Part shown: in pieces, positions 62,898 to 64,000 of the stretch
How positions within the stretch are numbered: the first letter of the stretch is position 1
How the letters are laid out: every line of letters begins with the position of its first letter
From: JBJYIN01 sp046237015
GTDB taxonomy: Bacteria > Pseudomonadota > Gammaproteobacteria > Enterobacterales > Enterobacteriaceae
Length of the DNA stretch: 64,000 nt
Assembly: GCF_046237015.1 (NCBI RefSeq)
Contig: NZ_JBJYIN010000010.1
Coordinates: 1 to 64,000, forward strand
Direction of reading: 5' to 3'
Made by a program: the position numbers and the translations under genes
Notes under the pieces: generated by a model
What the model saw: only the letters and a program-made list of their open reading frames with translations
What the model was told of the DNA's origin: nothing
The model's database searches: none

Positions 62898-63014
62898 ATA
62901 TTTCACGTTTTAAAAACGATAATTTTGCTTTGTAACTTAAATAATCTGGGGTGCCACGCATCATCAATGATGTGGCCGGAATGCGCTGTACCAGATGATC
63001 GATTCGGTTTATGA

Positions 63015-63130
63015 CCGATTATGCCAGTTTACACATGACGCCTGTCCTACGCTCAGGCTTGGGTGATGGGAGATCAATCTCGTTATGACCAACAGTATGA
63101 GAACGTTATGTTTTTATGGTGAGTGGTTTT
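63015..63130. repeat. direct repeat, right copy (decayed yhjD 5' end and upstream DNA)
   Basis: This aligns with 60149-60264. The CAT of the yhjD start codon is kept at 63034-63036, but the following minus-strand codons read M-C-K-L-A-stop in place of M-F-E-P-A-E-S, so it is a non-functional fragment. It marks the right border of accessory island 2. The remaining DNA to 63284 carries the yhhS promoter; nothing more is recognised. Confidence 0.82.
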
Positions 63131-63284
63131 CTTGCAAGGATGAATTAGTGACGCACGTGATAATTAACGGTGAAACCTGGCTGGTGCTTGTTTATACTTA
63201 ATGGCTTAGATATCAACAACCGGATTACCCGGCTATCATTTTTGCTCTGCCTAAGGTGATACTGTTAAGTGAGTCAAATCCTCC

Positions 63285-64000
63285 ATGTCTGTTCCTTCCC
63301 CATCAGAAGAACCTGCCGTTGGTGCGGTGCGTCTTAATCTGCGTATTGCTTCTGCCGTTGTGTTTAATTTCGCCAATTATCTCAATGTTGGGCTGCCATT
63401 AGCGGTCTTACCCGGTTACGTGCACGATACGTTGGGCTATAACACGTTCTGGACGGGATTGGTGATCAGTCTGCAATATTTTTCTACGTTGTTGAGCCGT
63501 CCTCATGCCGGGCGCTGTGCTGATGAAAAGGGCCCTAAAAAAGTAGTGGTGTGGGGGCTGACGGGGACACTGCTGAGCGGCTTGTTTTATCTACTGGCTG
63601 CCTGGGGAGAGGCGTCTCCGCTGATGGCGTTACTGCTGTTGTTTCTTGGGCGACTGGTATTAGGCATTGGGCAAAGCTTTGCTGGGACGGGGGCAACGCT
63701 GTGGGGCGTTGGCATGGTTGGATCGCGACACATCGGACGGGTTATTTCGTGGAACGGCGTAGCGACTTATGGCGCGATGGCCATTGGTGCCCCACTGGGC
63801 GTTTGGCTGAATCATATTGGCGGGCTGACGTTGTTGTCTGGGTTTATTATTCTGGTTGCGGCAGTCGCTATTGCCTGCGCGTTGCCCCGTTCTGAGGTAA
63901 AAGTTTCTCCAGGCAAAAAAATTCCCTTTCGTGAAGTGTTGGGTAAGGTCTGGATGTACGGCATTATTCTCGCCCTTGCCTCGTCTGGATTTGGTGTAAT
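63285..64000 (+). CDS. yhhS: MFS transporter, YhhS family (partial, runs off the window)
   Basis: An open frame from the ATG at 63285 continues to the window edge without a stop (238 codons, N-terminal half). It matches E. coli YhhS: LRLNLRI-like start (VRLNLRIASAVVFNFANYLN), GLPLAVLPGYVHD, ISLQYFSTLLSRPHAGR (the MFS loop 2-3 region), LGRLVLGIGQSFAGTGATLWGVGMVGS and SWNGVATYGAMAIGAPLGV. About seven membrane helices are visible. YhhS is a predicted drug or metabolite exporter with little known function. No strong ribosome site is seen. Confidence 0.88.
   Translation, partial: MSVPSPSEEPAVGAVRLNLRIASAVVFNFANYLNVGLPLAVLPGYVHDTLGYNTFWTGLVISLQYFSTLLSRPHAGRCADEKGPKKVVVWGLTGTLLSGLFYLLAAWGEASPLMALLLLFLGRLVLGIGQSFAGTGATLWGVGMVGSRHIGRVISWNGVATYGAMAIGAPLGVWLNHIGGLTLLSGFIILVAAVAIACALPRSEVKVSPGKKIPFREVLGKVWMYGIILALASSGFGV

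Noticed and set aside
63551..63895. 114-codon ORF inside the yhhS gene
   Set aside because: Out-of-frame shadow of the transporter, whose own frame has all the membrane segments and runs to the window edge.

Overview
The window is enterobacterial chromosome, almost certainly from a soft-rot Pectobacterium or a very close relative. Most proteins are near-identical in length and motif to E. coli K-12 proteins (PolA, HemN, NtrBC, GlnA, TypA, SpoT, RecG, PitA, PrlC, Gor, DctA). The 2-keto-3-deoxygluconate kinase gene kdgK is preceded by a KdgR-like operator, as expected of a pectin degrader. Identification is by recognition of sequences; no search was run.

Layout. (1) 1-18.9 kb follows the E. 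coli 87-minute order: a rho-independent terminator at the left edge (probably closing an rRNA operon), mobB-mobA, yihD, srkA-dsbA, polA, the sRNA Spot 42, engB, yihI, a small membrane ORF, hemN, the overlooked 40-residue yshB, the nitrogen-control operon glnA-glnL-glnG with NtrC and sigma-54 sites, typA, yihX, dtd and fabY. (2) 18.9-30.3 kb follows the 82-minute order: yicH, xanP (with a PurR-like palindrome), recG-trmH-spoT-rpoZ, gmk and divergent ligB. (3) 30.5-38.7 kb: eptB, tRNA-Pro(CGG), an Ail/Lom outer-membrane protein, a CSS-motif/EAL phosphodiesterase, yhiN and pitA. (4) 38.7-50.7 kb: uspB/uspA, gdhA, rsmJ-prlC, an accessory block, rlmJ and gorA. (5) 50.7-60.2 kb: a Fur-box-linked siderophore-interacting protein, dsbG, a YhjK/PdeK homologue without its EAL domain, dctA, yhjJ, kdgK and yhjD. 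(6) 60.3-63.3 kb is an AT-rich accessory island of small genes, followed by a yhhS-type MFS transporter that runs off the right edge.

Two accessory islands are the most interesting parts. Island 1 (44997-48049, between prlC and rlmJ, adjacent in E. coli) has a five-gene minus-strand run ending in a barstar-family protein, plus a DUF2623/YghW-like gene and an acidic protein. It has no recognisable toxin, and a 3 x 16-bp tandem repeat lies upstream of the run. Island 2 (60531-62897) has a SMI1/KNR4 (SUKH) protein, a zinc-ribbon protein, a DUF4304-type protein, an acidic small protein and unknowns. This looks like a collection of orphan immunity genes. Island 2 is flanked by a roughly 116-bp imperfect direct repeat, one copy being the real 5' end and upstream region of yhjD and the other a decayed duplicate, which points to how the island arrived.

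A nested-palindromic intergenic repeat family occurs as a long copy, a short copy, a degenerate half copy and a minimal hairpin derivative. Genes that work together here include srkA-dsbA (envelope stress and periplasmic disulfide formation, with dsbG), glnALG (ammonia assimilation) with gdhA, spoT-rpoZ-trmH-recG, and mobAB.
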